Below are positions 18,951 to 26,433 of a stretch of DNA of 64,000 nucleotides, piece after piece. Position 1 is the first letter of the stretch. The number at the start of each line of letters is the position of its first letter. The notes under the pieces were generated by a model. The model was not told where the DNA came from, ran no database searches, and worked only from the letters and a program-made list of their open reading frames with translations. The stretch comes from Pseudomonas putida. GTDB lineage: Bacteria > Pseudomonadota > Gammaproteobacteria > Pseudomonadales > Pseudomonadaceae. The position numbers and the translations under genes were made by a program. The stretch lies in the NCBI RefSeq assembly GCF_028682635.1, contig NZ_JANHLK010000003.1, positions 124,001-188,000 on the forward strand. The letters run 5' to 3'.

Positions 18951-20264
18951 ATGAATGGCCGTGCCCAGCCGCCTGCCGCGAATCACCAGCACACCGGCTC
19001 TTATTATGCCGCCAGCAGCCTGCCCCAGCCCGACCATCCGGTGCTGACCGGCGAGCTGGTGGCTGACGTTTGCGTGGTCGGTGGCGGGTTCTCCGGGTTG
19101 AACACCGCGCTGGAACTGGCAGAACGCGGCCTGAGCGTGGTGCTGCTCGAAGCCCATAAAATCGGCTGGGGCGCCAGCGGCCGCAATGGCGGGCAGTTGA
19201 TTCGGGGGGTTGGCCATGGCCTGGATCAGTTTGCCAATGTGATCGGTACCGACGGCGTACGTCAGATGAAGCTCATGGGCCTGGAAGCGGTGGAAATCGT
19301 CCGACAGAGAGTCGAGCGGTTTCGCATTCCCTGCGACCTGACCTGGGGCTATTGCGACCTTGCCAACAAGCCGCGCGACCTCGAAGGCTTCGCCGAAGAC
19401 GCCGAAGAACTGCGCAGTCTCGGTTACCGCTATGAAACCCGACTGCTGCAAGCCCATGAAATGCACACGGTGGTGGGCTCCAAACGCTACGTCGGCGGGC
19501 TGATCGACATGGGCTCCGGCCATCTGCATCCGCTGAACCTGGCCCTGGGCGAAGCCGCGGCCGCCCAGCAACTGGGGGCCCGACTGTTTGAGCAGTCGGC
19601 CGTCACGCGCATCGATTACGGCCCCGAGGTCAAGGTGCACACCGCCAAAGGCTCGGTCCGGGCCAAGACCCTGGTACTGGGCTGCAACGCCTACCTCAAT
19701 GAACTCAATCCCGAACTCAGCGGCAAAGTGCTGCCCGCCGGCAGCTATATCATCGCCACCGAGCCTTTGAGTGAAGAGCAGGCCCACGCCCTGCTGCCGC
19801 AGAACATGGCGGTCTGCGATCAACGGGTGGCACTGGATTACTACCGACTCTCGGCGGACCGCCGCTTGCTGTTCGGCGGCGCCTGCCATTACTCGGGGCG
19901 AGATCCGAAAGACATCGCGGCCTATATGCGCCCGAAAATGCTGGAGGTCTTTCCGCAACTGGCCAGCGTGCGGATCGATTATCAATGGGGTGGGATGATC
20001 GGCATCGGTGCCAACCGCCTACCGCAGATCGGGCGGCTCAAGGACCAGACGAACGTGTATTACGCCCAGGCCTATTCCGGTCATGGGGTGAACGCCACGC
20101 ACCTGGCGGGCAAGCTGCTGGCCGAGGCCATCAGCGGTCAGCACGGTGGAGGCTTCGACTTGTTTGCCCAGGTGCCGCACATCACCTTCCCCGGCGGCAA
20201 GCATCTGCGCTCGCCGTTGCTGGCGTTGGGGATGTTGTGGCATCGGATGAAAGAGTTGGTCTGA
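18951..20264 (+). CDS. FAD-dependent amine oxidoreductase, PuuB/PauB-like
   Basis: A 437-residue FAD protein of the DAO superfamily. The Rossmann signature is ADVCVVGGGFSGLNTALELAERG near residue 37-60, followed by GASGRNGGQ, typical of gamma-glutamylputrescine oxidases (PuuB/OrdL). C-terminal segment is AYSGHGVNATHLAGKLLAEAI. In the polyamine route it would oxidise glutamylated amines to aldehydes for the dehydrogenase encoded about 6 kb downstream. Position matches PA5309 (PauB4) from memory. No copy of the GTTCA-N8-AACA dyad is seen before it. Exact substrate not deducible. Confidence 0.87.
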   Translation: MNGRAQPPAANHQHTGSYYAASSLPQPDHPVLTGELVADVCVVGGGFSGLNTALELAERGLSVVLLEAHKIGWGASGRNGGQLIRGVGHGLDQFANVIGTDGVRQMKLMGLEAVEIVRQRVERFRIPCDLTWGYCDLANKPRDLEGFAEDAEELRSLGYRYETRLLQAHEMHTVVGSKRYVGGLIDMGSGHLHPLNLALGEAAAAQQLGARLFEQSAVTRIDYGPEVKVHTAKGSVRAKTLVLGCNAYLNELNPELSGKVLPAGSYIIATEPLSEEQAHALLPQNMAVCDQRVALDYYRLSADRRLLFGGACHYSGRDPKDIAAYMRPKMLEVFPQLASVRIDYQWGGMIGIGANRLPQIGRLKDQTNVYYAQAYSGHGVNATHLAGKLLAEAISGQHGGGFDLFAQVPHITFPGGKHLRSPLLALGMLWHRMKELV

Positions 20265-20288
20265 ACAATTCGAGGCGTCTGTGCCGAC

Positions 20289-20309
20289 GCTTTCGCGAGC
20301 AAGCCCGCT
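20289..20309. repeat. Left part of a REP split by the IS110 element
   Basis: CTTTCGCGAGCAAGCCCGCT is the first part of the REP family whose intact copies continue CCCACA. That continuation is found at 21474-21482, on the far side of the IS. A second, intact and inverted copy follows at 21525-21550. Confidence 0.85.
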
Positions 20310-20320
20310 TGTATGTTTAG

Positions 20321-20470
20321 ACTTGTAGGGGTGGTGGGACTAAAAGCCAGCATCTGACTCTAGCCAGTACAGACCGTGGGAGACTTCGCCCCACCCCTTC
20401 ACCAAAGCGCCGATAAGGAATGCATCGGCCATGACCGACGATAGAAGCAAGCCAGCGCAATGGTGAAGCC
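20321..20470 (+). ncRNA. Predicted IS110 bridge RNA
   Basis: Two consecutive internal-loop hairpins. Loop 1 is closed by GGGGTGG (20328-20334)/CCACCCC (20391-20397). Its 5' strand has AAGCCAG (20344-20350; left target AAGCCCG), then apical hairpin TCTGACT/AGTaCAGA, and its 3' strand has GTGGGAG (20377-20383), exactly complementary to right target CTCCCAC. Loop 2 is closed by CTTCACCA (20397-20404)/TGGTGAAG (20461-20468). Its 5' strand has AAGGAAT (20415-20421; element right end ATAGAAT), hairpin TCGG/CCGA, then CAAG (20448-20451), complementary to left end CTTG. Order and polarity match published IS621 bridge RNA. Ends are approximate; expression untested. Confidence 0.75.
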
Positions 20471-20507
20471 CCGACAAGCCTTTAAACCCTAACCCGGAGC
20501 TTTCTTT

Positions 20508-21470
20508 GTGGCAATGAGTGTCTCGCGTTCTGTAGTCGGAGTGGATGTCGCCAAGGCCGAAGTGGTGGTCTATCAGGCCGACACGGATCTGCTGTTACCC
20601 GTGTCAAACGATAAACCGTCTCTTACAAAGTGGCTGAAAACGTTACCTGCAAACAGCGCCATCGCGATTGAAGCCACCAATATCTATCACCTGGATACGG
20701 TTGAGCTGGCTCATGCAATGGGACATGCCGTCTATGTCATCGACGGTTTCCGTTTGAGTAACTACCGCAAAGGAGTGGGTGGCCGCGCCAAAACAGATGC
20801 CAGCGACGCGCGTTTACTGGCGCGTTACTTGAAGAACGAAGAGGAAGAGCTACGTCCTTGGAGCCCGCCGCCGAAGGTCTATACCAAGCTTCAAAGCCTG
20901 CTTCGAAGACGAGCGACATTGGTCCAGGCGCGTGTCAGCCTGACTCAAAGCTGGAACGACGAGCCGCTGCTGAAAGCGGCATTCAAACAACAGATAGCTG
21001 CCATGGGTCGATTGGATTTACTCATCCAGAAGAAGCTGTTGGAAGTCGTCAAAGAGGCGGGGCTGTTGGATCAAGTCAAACGCTGCCAGGCCGTAGAGGG
21101 GGTCGGTTTTCTTACCGCCACCGCACTGACGATGGCATTTCAACGTGGCGACTTCGCCAGTGGTGACGCCTATATCGCGTTCCTTGGAATGGATTTGAGA
21201 GTCTCTGATTCGGGGCAAATGAACGGACGTCGAAAGCTGACCAAGAAAGGTGACTCCGAAATACGGCGTCTGCTGCATAACGCCGCGATGGCTGCCAGTC
21301 GCTCGAAGACCTGGAAGCCGTTTTACGAACGCTATCTGGAGCGAGGATTAAAGACGACTCAAGTGCTGGTCATCCTGGCTCGAAAGCTGGCACGAGTGGC
21401 GTTCGCCCTGATGAAGAACCAGAGCGAGTATCAGCCAAATCCAGTCTTGGGGGCTTCCCCCCAAACATAG
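20508..21470 (+). CDS. IS110-family transposase (DEDD/serine recombinase)
   Basis: A 320-residue IS110 recombinase. The N-terminal RuvC-like DEDD domain shows VVGVDVAKAEV (first Asp), VAIEATNIY-type Glu context (IAIEATN) and KTDASDARLLARYL (last Asps). A coiled region lies at about 120-175, and the C-terminal Transposase_20 domain (CQAVEGVGFLTATALTMAF...YIAFLGM) has a serine-bearing segment AAMAASRSKTWK, the likely nucleophile region. Start is GTG at the listed position or ATG two codons later. The stop is three bases from the IS right end. Probably functional with the upstream bridge RNA. Confidence 0.92.
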   Translation: MAMSVSRSVVGVDVAKAEVVVYQADTDLLLPVSNDKPSLTKWLKTLPANSAIAIEATNIYHLDTVELAHAMGHAVYVIDGFRLSNYRKGVGGRAKTDASDARLLARYLKNEEEELRPWSPPPKVYTKLQSLLRRRATLVQARVSLTQSWNDEPLLKAAFKQQIAAMGRLDLLIQKKLLEVVKEAGLLDQVKRCQAVEGVGFLTATALTMAFQRGDFASGDAYIAFLGMDLRVSDSGQMNGRRKLTKKGDSEIRRLLHNAAMAASRSKTWKPFYERYLERGLKTTQVLVILARKLARVAFALMKNQSEYQPNPVLGASPQT

Positions 21471-21473
21471 AAT

Positions 21474-21550
21474 CTCCCACATTTGATATGTGATCGAACA
21501 CAAAATCCGTGTTCACCAAGATCCAATGTGGGAGCGGGCTTGCTCGCGAA
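21474..21550. repeat. Right part of the split REP plus a following inverted REP
   Basis: CTCCCACATTTG completes the REP interrupted by the IS. About 40 bases on, AATGTGGGAGCGGGCTTGCTCGCGAA (21525-21550) is an intact copy in the opposite orientation. The two copies have their TGTGGGA ends facing each other, opposite to the other pairs in this window. Confidence 0.8.
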
Positions 21551-21574
21551 TCGATTTAAAGAACACCACTTGAG

Positions 21575-21820
21575 TCAGATCCGCCAGAACGGCTTAAGCC
21601 CCTCCTCCCGCGCCTGCTCGCGCGTCAGCCCGACATCCTTGAGCTGTTCCGCCGTCAGCGCCAGCAATGCCTTGCGCGTGTGCAGTCGCTGCCAGAACAG
21701 ACCCCAGCGGCTCAGGTGGGACGGCGCATTGCGCATGGGCGCATGGCGTGCACCGTCCCTTTGCCCTGCCGTCAGTTCCTGACTGTGTAACGTCAGCCGC
21801 ACATCGCTCAAGCCGTTCAT
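21575..21820 (-). CDS. DUF1127-family small protein
   Basis: An 81-residue basic protein whose C-terminal half (about 38-81, RWGLFWQRLHTRKALLALTAEQLKDVGLTREQ split over the domain) is a DUF1127/YjiS-like domain ending in the usual GLKPFWR. Such small proteins are arginine-rich and some bind RNA or affect phosphate and amino-acid metabolism, but the role here is unknown. Divergent from the MocR regulator, sharing a 179-bp region. Confidence 0.85.
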   Translation of the reverse strand: MNGLSDVRLTLHSQELTAGQRDGARHAPMRNAPSHLSRWGLFWQRLHTRKALLALTAEQLKDVGLTREQAREEGLKPFWRI

Positions 21821-21899
21821 TTTGATTGCTCCTGTTTACTTGGGTAGCCAGAGCTTTCATGATGCTGGGGCGAGCAAAAGCATTACAGATTCAAAGCAG

Positions 21900-21918
21900 C
21901 TGTATTAAATCCATACAG
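21900..21918. promoter_or_regulatory. Candidate MocR operator
   Basis: Inverted repeat CTGTAT-N7-ATACAG in the shared promoter region of the DUF1127 gene and the MocR regulator. Related half-sites follow or precede it: TTACAGAT about 30 bp before and CTGTACTGG 42 bp after. Repeated half-sites of this kind are usual for MocR-type regulators. Confidence 0.45.
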
Positions 21919-21999
21919 ATTTACCGTTCAAGCCGCTGAATCCTGAATTTTTGCCCGATCTGTACTGGTCATCCCCCTCTCCCACGCCGAGACTGCACC

Positions 22000-23421
22000 A
22001 TGACCCTTTACGTCAACCTCGCCGAATTGCTCGGCACGCGTATCGAACAGGGCTTCTATCGTCCCGGTGACCGCTTGCCCTCGGTGCGGGCGCTGAGCGT
22101 CGAACACGGGGTCAGCCTGAGCACGGTGCAGCAAGCCTATCGGGTGCTGGAAGACAACGGTTTGGCCACGCCACGGCCAAAGTCCGGGTACTTCGTGCCC
22201 GTCAGCCGCGAACTGCCGGACCTGCCGGCGATTGGCCGTCCGGCCCAACGGCCGGTGGATATTTCGCAATGGGACCAGGTGCTGGAACTGATCCGCGCAG
22301 TGCCGCGCAAGGACGTGGTGCAACTGGGTCGCGGCATGCCGGACATCACCAGCCCGACCATGAAACCCTTGCTGCGCGATCTGGCGCGCATCAGCCGGCG
22401 GCAAGACATGCCGGGCCTGTATTACGACAACATCCACGGTAACCTCGAACTGCGCGAACAGATCGCCCGCCTGATGCTCGACTCGGGCTGCCAGCTGGGG
22501 CCCGGCGACCTGGTGGTGACCACCGGATGCCACGAAGCGTTGTCCACCAGTATTCGCGCAATTTGTGCACCCGGAGACATCGTGGCGGTGGACTCACCGA
22601 GCTTTCACGGCGCCATGCAGACCCTCAAGGGGCTGGGCATGAAAGCCCTGGAGATCCCCACCGACCCGCTTACCGGGATCAGCCTGGATGCCCTGGAACT
22701 GGCATTGGAACAGTGGCCGATCAAGGCCATACAGTTGACCCCCAACTGCAACAACCCGCTGGGCTACATCATGCCGGAGTCGCGCAAACGCTCGCTGTTG
22801 ACGCTCGCTCAGCGTTTCGACGTGGCGATCATCGAAGACGATGTGTATGGCGAACTGGCCTATTCCTATCCGCGCCCACGCACGATCAAATCCTTCGACG
22901 AGGACGGCCGCGTGCTGCTGTGCAGCTCATTTTCCAAGACCCTGGCTCCAGGCCTGCGCATCGGTTGGGTCGCGCCCGGGCGCTATCTGGAACGGGTGCT
23001 GCACATGAAATACATCAGCACCGGCTCGACCGCTCCGCAACCGCAGATCGCCATCGCCGAATTCCTCAAGGGCGGCCATTTCGAACCGCATTTGCGGCGG
23101 ATGCGCACGCAATACCAGCGTAATCGCGACATGATGATCGACTGGGTCGCTCGCTACTTCCCTCCGGGCACTCGCGCCAGTCGACCGCAGGGAAGCTTCA
23201 TGCTCTGGGTTGAGCTGCCGGAAGGATTCGACACGCTGAAACTCAATCGCGAACTGCACGATCAAGGCGTGCAGATTGCCGTCGGCAGCATCTTTTCCGC
23301 ATCGGGCAAATACCGCAATTGCCTGCGCATGAACTACGCTGCCAAACCAACGGCACAGATTGAAGAAGCCGTGCGCAAGGTCGGCGCTGCAGCCATCAGA
23401 CTGCTGGCTCAAGCCGACTGA
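22000..23421 (+). CDS. MocR/GntR-type regulator with aminotransferase domain
   Basis: A 473-residue fusion. N-terminal GntR winged helix (about 1-75: YVNLAELLGTRIEQGFYRPGDRLPSVRALS) and a fold-type I aminotransferase-like domain (100-460), with the PLP lysine near residue 313 in SSFSKTLAPGLRIGW and the preceding EDDVYGELAY. Members sense PLP adducts of amino compounds and regulate a neighbouring gene. The divergent DUF1127 gene and the phospholipase D-like gene downstream are candidate targets. The ligand is unknown. Confidence 0.92.
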   Translation: MTLYVNLAELLGTRIEQGFYRPGDRLPSVRALSVEHGVSLSTVQQAYRVLEDNGLATPRPKSGYFVPVSRELPDLPAIGRPAQRPVDISQWDQVLELIRAVPRKDVVQLGRGMPDITSPTMKPLLRDLARISRRQDMPGLYYDNIHGNLELREQIARLMLDSGCQLGPGDLVVTTGCHEALSTSIRAICAPGDIVAVDSPSFHGAMQTLKGLGMKALEIPTDPLTGISLDALELALEQWPIKAIQLTPNCNNPLGYIMPESRKRSLLTLAQRFDVAIIEDDVYGELAYSYPRPRTIKSFDEDGRVLLCSSFSKTLAPGLRIGWVAPGRYLERVLHMKYISTGSTAPQPQIAIAEFLKGGHFEPHLRRMRTQYQRNRDMMIDWVARYFPPGTRASRPQGSFMLWVELPEGFDTLKLNRELHDQGVQIAVGSIFSASGKYRNCLRMNYAAKPTAQIEEAVRKVGAAAIRLLAQAD

Positions 23422-23481
23422 CCTTTTTGATCACACCAGCGTCCATATGCCTACAACTGCCGCCACCCGGAACGATCCCAA

Positions 23482-25050
23482 GTGACAGCCAGACAGTCCC
23501 TGCTTGCTCTTGTGTTACTCACTTCGTTCCTCGGCGGCTGCGCCAACTTCGACCTGCAGGTTGAACCGAGCCAGGCGCTACCGGCGAGCGGCTCGGCATT
23601 CGGCCGATCGGTCCAGGCCCAGGCCGCCACCCATGAGGGGAAATCGGGCTTTCGCCTGCTGTCCGACAGCACCGAGGCGTTTACCGCCCGCGCCGAGCTG
23701 ATTCGCAACGCGCAAAGCAGCCTCGACCTGCAGTACTACATCGTGCATGACGGCATCAGCACGCGGATGCTGGTTTCTGAATTGCTCAAGGCCGCGGACC
23801 GCGGCGTACGCGTACGCATCCTGCTCGATGACACCACCAGCGATGGCCTGGACAAGACCATCGCCACGCTGGCGGCGCATGCGCAAATCCAGATTCGCGT
23901 GTTCAACCCGTTGCATCTGGGTCGCAGCACCGGCGTGACGCGCACCATCGGCCGATTGCTCAATGTGTCGCGGCAACATCGACGCATGCACAATAAACTG
24001 TGGCTGGCCGACAACAGCATGGCGATTGTCGGTGGGCGAAACCTGGGGGATGAGTATTTCGATGCCAAGCCCAACCTGAACTTCACCGACATCGACATGC
24101 TCAGTGTCGGGCCGGTCGCCGAGCAGTTGGGGCACAGTTTCGACCAGTACTGGAACAGCGCCCTGAGCAAGCCGATCGCTGAATTTGTCTCCAGCAAACC
24201 GACTGCCGAGGACCTGCAAAACACCCGCACCCGGCTGGAAGAATCCTTGGAGGAATCGCGCAAACAGAACCACGCGCTCTATCAACAGTTGATGAAATTC
24301 GCCACGCAGCCGCGCCTGGATATCTGGCGCGAAGACCTGATCTGGGCCTGGAATCAGGCGCTGTGGGATGCACCGAGCAAGGTCCTGGCCGACGGCGAGC
24401 CTGACCCTCAGTTGCTGCTGACGACTCAGTTGGCGCCCGCACTCGATGGCGTCAGCAAAGAGCTGATCATGATCTCGGCCTATTTCGTGCCTGGGCCACC
24501 GGGGCTGGTCTACCTGACCGGACGGGCTGACGCCGGTGTAACGGTACGCCTGCTGACCAACTCACTGGAAGCCACTGACGTGCCGGCGGTGCATGGCGGC
24601 TATGCACCGTATCGCAAGGCGCTGCTGGAGCACGGCGTGCAGCTCTTCGAACTGCGCCGCCAGCCCGGAGACAGCAGCGGTAGCGGACCTCGGCTGTTTT
24701 CCAGCAAGTCTTACGGCGATTCCGATTCCAGCCTGCACAGCAAGGCCATGATCTTCGACCAGCAAAAATCCTTCATCGGCTCGTTCAACTTCGACCCGCG
24801 CTCGGTACTGTGGAACACCGAAGTCGGGGTGCTGGTGGACAGTCCGGAACTGGCGGCCCACGTTCGCGACCTGGCGTTGCAGGGCATGGCACCGGCCTTG
24901 AGTTACCATGTGCAGTTGAAGAATGAACAGGTCGTATGGACCACCGAAGACGACGGCAAAATGCACACCATGACCGAGGAACCGGGCAGCTGGTGGCGGC
25001 GCTTCAATGCCTGGCTCAGCGACGTCGTCGGGCTGGAGCGGATGCTTTAA
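23482..25050 (+). CDS. Phospholipase D-like lipoprotein (cardiolipin synthase-related)
   Basis: A 522-residue lipoprotein: signal peptide with lipobox LGGC (cysteine near residue 20). Two HKD motifs are complete, H170-N-K172..D177 and H419-S-K421..D426, so it should be an active PLD-superfamily phosphatidyltransferase or phosphodiesterase. It resembles the ClsC/YmdC group of periplasm-facing cardiolipin synthase-like proteins. The start is a GTG; no ATG precedes the signal sequence. 60 bp downstream of the MocR gene in the same direction, possibly cotranscribed. Confidence 0.88.
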   Translation: MTARQSLLALVLLTSFLGGCANFDLQVEPSQALPASGSAFGRSVQAQAATHEGKSGFRLLSDSTEAFTARAELIRNAQSSLDLQYYIVHDGISTRMLVSELLKAADRGVRVRILLDDTTSDGLDKTIATLAAHAQIQIRVFNPLHLGRSTGVTRTIGRLLNVSRQHRRMHNKLWLADNSMAIVGGRNLGDEYFDAKPNLNFTDIDMLSVGPVAEQLGHSFDQYWNSALSKPIAEFVSSKPTAEDLQNTRTRLEESLEESRKQNHALYQQLMKFATQPRLDIWREDLIWAWNQALWDAPSKVLADGEPDPQLLLTTQLAPALDGVSKELIMISAYFVPGPPGLVYLTGRADAGVTVRLLTNSLEATDVPAVHGGYAPYRKALLEHGVQLFELRRQPGDSSGSGPRLFSSKSYGDSDSSLHSKAMIFDQQKSFIGSFNFDPRSVLWNTEVGVLVDSPELAAHVRDLALQGMAPALSYHVQLKNEQVVWTTEDDGKMHTMTEEPGSWWRRFNAWLSDVVGLERML

Positions 25051-25130
25051 AAGATCGCAGCCTTCGGCAGCTCCTACAGATGTACGCATTCCCCCTGTAG
25101 GAGCTGCCGCAGGCTGCGATCTTTTGATCT
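25051..25130. repeat. REPIN (GCTGCCGNAGGCTGCGATC arms)
   Basis: Inverted arms AAGATCGCAGCCTTCGGCAGCTCCTACAG-type and its mirror lie directly after the phospholipase D-like stop codon, between convergent genes. Confidence 0.92.
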
Positions 25131-26272
25131 TATGCGGGCTGTATCGCGCCAAACGCACCCTGGCGCGACACCAATATCACCAACCCAAACGCCCCCGCCG
25201 CCATCAGCAACGGCAACGCATGCCCACTGATCCACTGGCTGCCGGCACCGGCGATCAACGGCCCGAGCAGGCAACCGATGCCCCACAGCTGGGCAATGTG
25301 CGCATTGGCCCGCACCAGCGCATCGTCGCGATACCGCTCGCCAATCAGGATCAGCGACAAGGTAAACAGCCCGCCGGCACTGGCACCGAACAGCACCCAC
25401 AGCGGCCAGATCAGCAGGGTCTCGATCAGCAACGGGATCGCCAGGCTCGACACCAGCAGCACTACCGCGCAGCCGGTAAACAGCGCACGCCGCGACACGC
25501 GATCAGCCAATGCACCGATGGGCAGTTGCAGCAAGGCATCCCCCACCACCACGGTGCTGACCATCGCCAGGGCGATTTCCGTGGTGAAGCCCTGGCGCAG
25601 ACAGTAGACCGGCAGCAGCGTCAGGATCATCGCCTCGAAGGCGGCGAACAGCGACACCGCCCAGGCAATGGCCGGCAGGCCACGGCAGAAGGTCAGCAAA
25701 TCACCGAAGGTCACGCTGCAGGCCTCGCTGCCGGGCGCACCACTGCGTCCCAGCAACAGGAACGGCGCCGCCACCAGCAGCCCGACGCCGACCCAGAAAC
25801 CATAATCGTGCTCGGTACCCAGCACGCCCAACAGGATTGGCCCGGCCAACTGGCTCAACGCGTAACTGCTGCCGTACAGCGCCACCAGCCGTCCACGCCA
25901 CTCTTCGACTACCAGTTGGTTGATCCAGCTTTCACCGAGGATGAAGACCAGGGTCAGGATCACGCCGATCATCAGGCGCAGGACCAGCCAGATCGGATAA
26001 CTCGGCAACAATGCCAGCAAACCGATGGACACCGCCCCGGCCCACAGGCACAGGCGCATCAGATTGGCCGTACCCAGACGGGCCGCCAGATGACTGGAAA
26101 TCTTCGCGCCCAGCAGCACGCCAATGGCCGGCATGGCTGCCATCACGCCGATGGCAAACGAGCCGTAACCCCAGCTTTCCAGGCGGAATGACACCAGCGG
26201 CATGCTGACACCCAGGGCCAGGCCGACACTCAAGACAGACGCCAACACGGCGAAATACGTCGCCCAACGCAT
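25130..26272 (-). CDS. MFS transporter (YcaD/UMF2-like)
   Basis: A 380-residue inner-membrane carrier with twelve predicted helices. The MFS motif-A-type loops are seen as GAKISSHLAARLG and GALADRVSRRALF. The wording resembles the YcaD-like family of unknown substrate. Start chosen at MRWATYFAVLASVLSVG, which begins the first helix; the open frame extends upstream into a REP. It sits in the polyamine gene neighbourhood, which suggests, but does not show, an amine or amino-acid substrate. Confidence 0.85.
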   Translation of the reverse strand: MRWATYFAVLASVLSVGLALGVSMPLVSFRLESWGYGSFAIGVMAAMPAIGVLLGAKISSHLAARLGTANLMRLCLWAGAVSIGLLALLPSYPIWLVLRLMIGVILTLVFILGESWINQLVVEEWRGRLVALYGSSYALSQLAGPILLGVLGTEHDYGFWVGVGLLVAAPFLLLGRSGAPGSEACSVTFGDLLTFCRGLPAIAWAVSLFAAFEAMILTLLPVYCLRQGFTTEIALAMVSTVVVGDALLQLPIGALADRVSRRALFTGCAVVLLVSSLAIPLLIETLLIWPLWVLFGASAGGLFTLSLILIGERYRDDALVRANAHIAQLWGIGCLLGPLIAGAGSQWISGHALPLLMAAGAFGLVILVSRQGAFGAIQPA

Positions 26273-26314
26273 GTTCCACGCTCCTGTGGATATTTTTATG
26301 GCCTGCACAAAACA

Positions 26315-26407
26315 CTGTGGGAGCGGGCTTGCTCGCGAAGAGGCCATCACATTCAACATCAATGTTGACTGTCACACCGCCTTCGCGAGCAAGCCCGCTC
26401 CCACAGG
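26315..26407. repeat. REPIN (TGTGGGAGCGGGCTTGCTCGCGAA arms)
   Basis: Inverted pair of the REP family that the IS110 element has targeted elsewhere in this window. Both arms contain the intact core AAGCCCGCTCCCAC or its complement. Located between the MFS start side and the aldehyde dehydrogenase stop. Confidence 0.92.
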
Positions 26408-26433
26408 GGATCTACGTCGTTAAGAAAACCGAC

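Larger units (their letters stand above)
20308..21475 (+). mobile_element. IS110-family insertion sequence in a REP
   Basis: About 1166 bp bounded by a CT dinucleotide on each side (20308-20309 and 21474-21475), one CT being the shared crossover core. Removing the element rebuilds a perfect REP. No flanking duplication beyond CT and no terminal inverted repeats, as expected for the family. There is a subterminal inverted pair TATGTTT (20312-20318)/AAACATA (21463-21469). A long 5' non-coding region and a recombinase ORF stopping three bases before the right core are the IS110-group layout. Appears intact. Confidence 0.88.
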
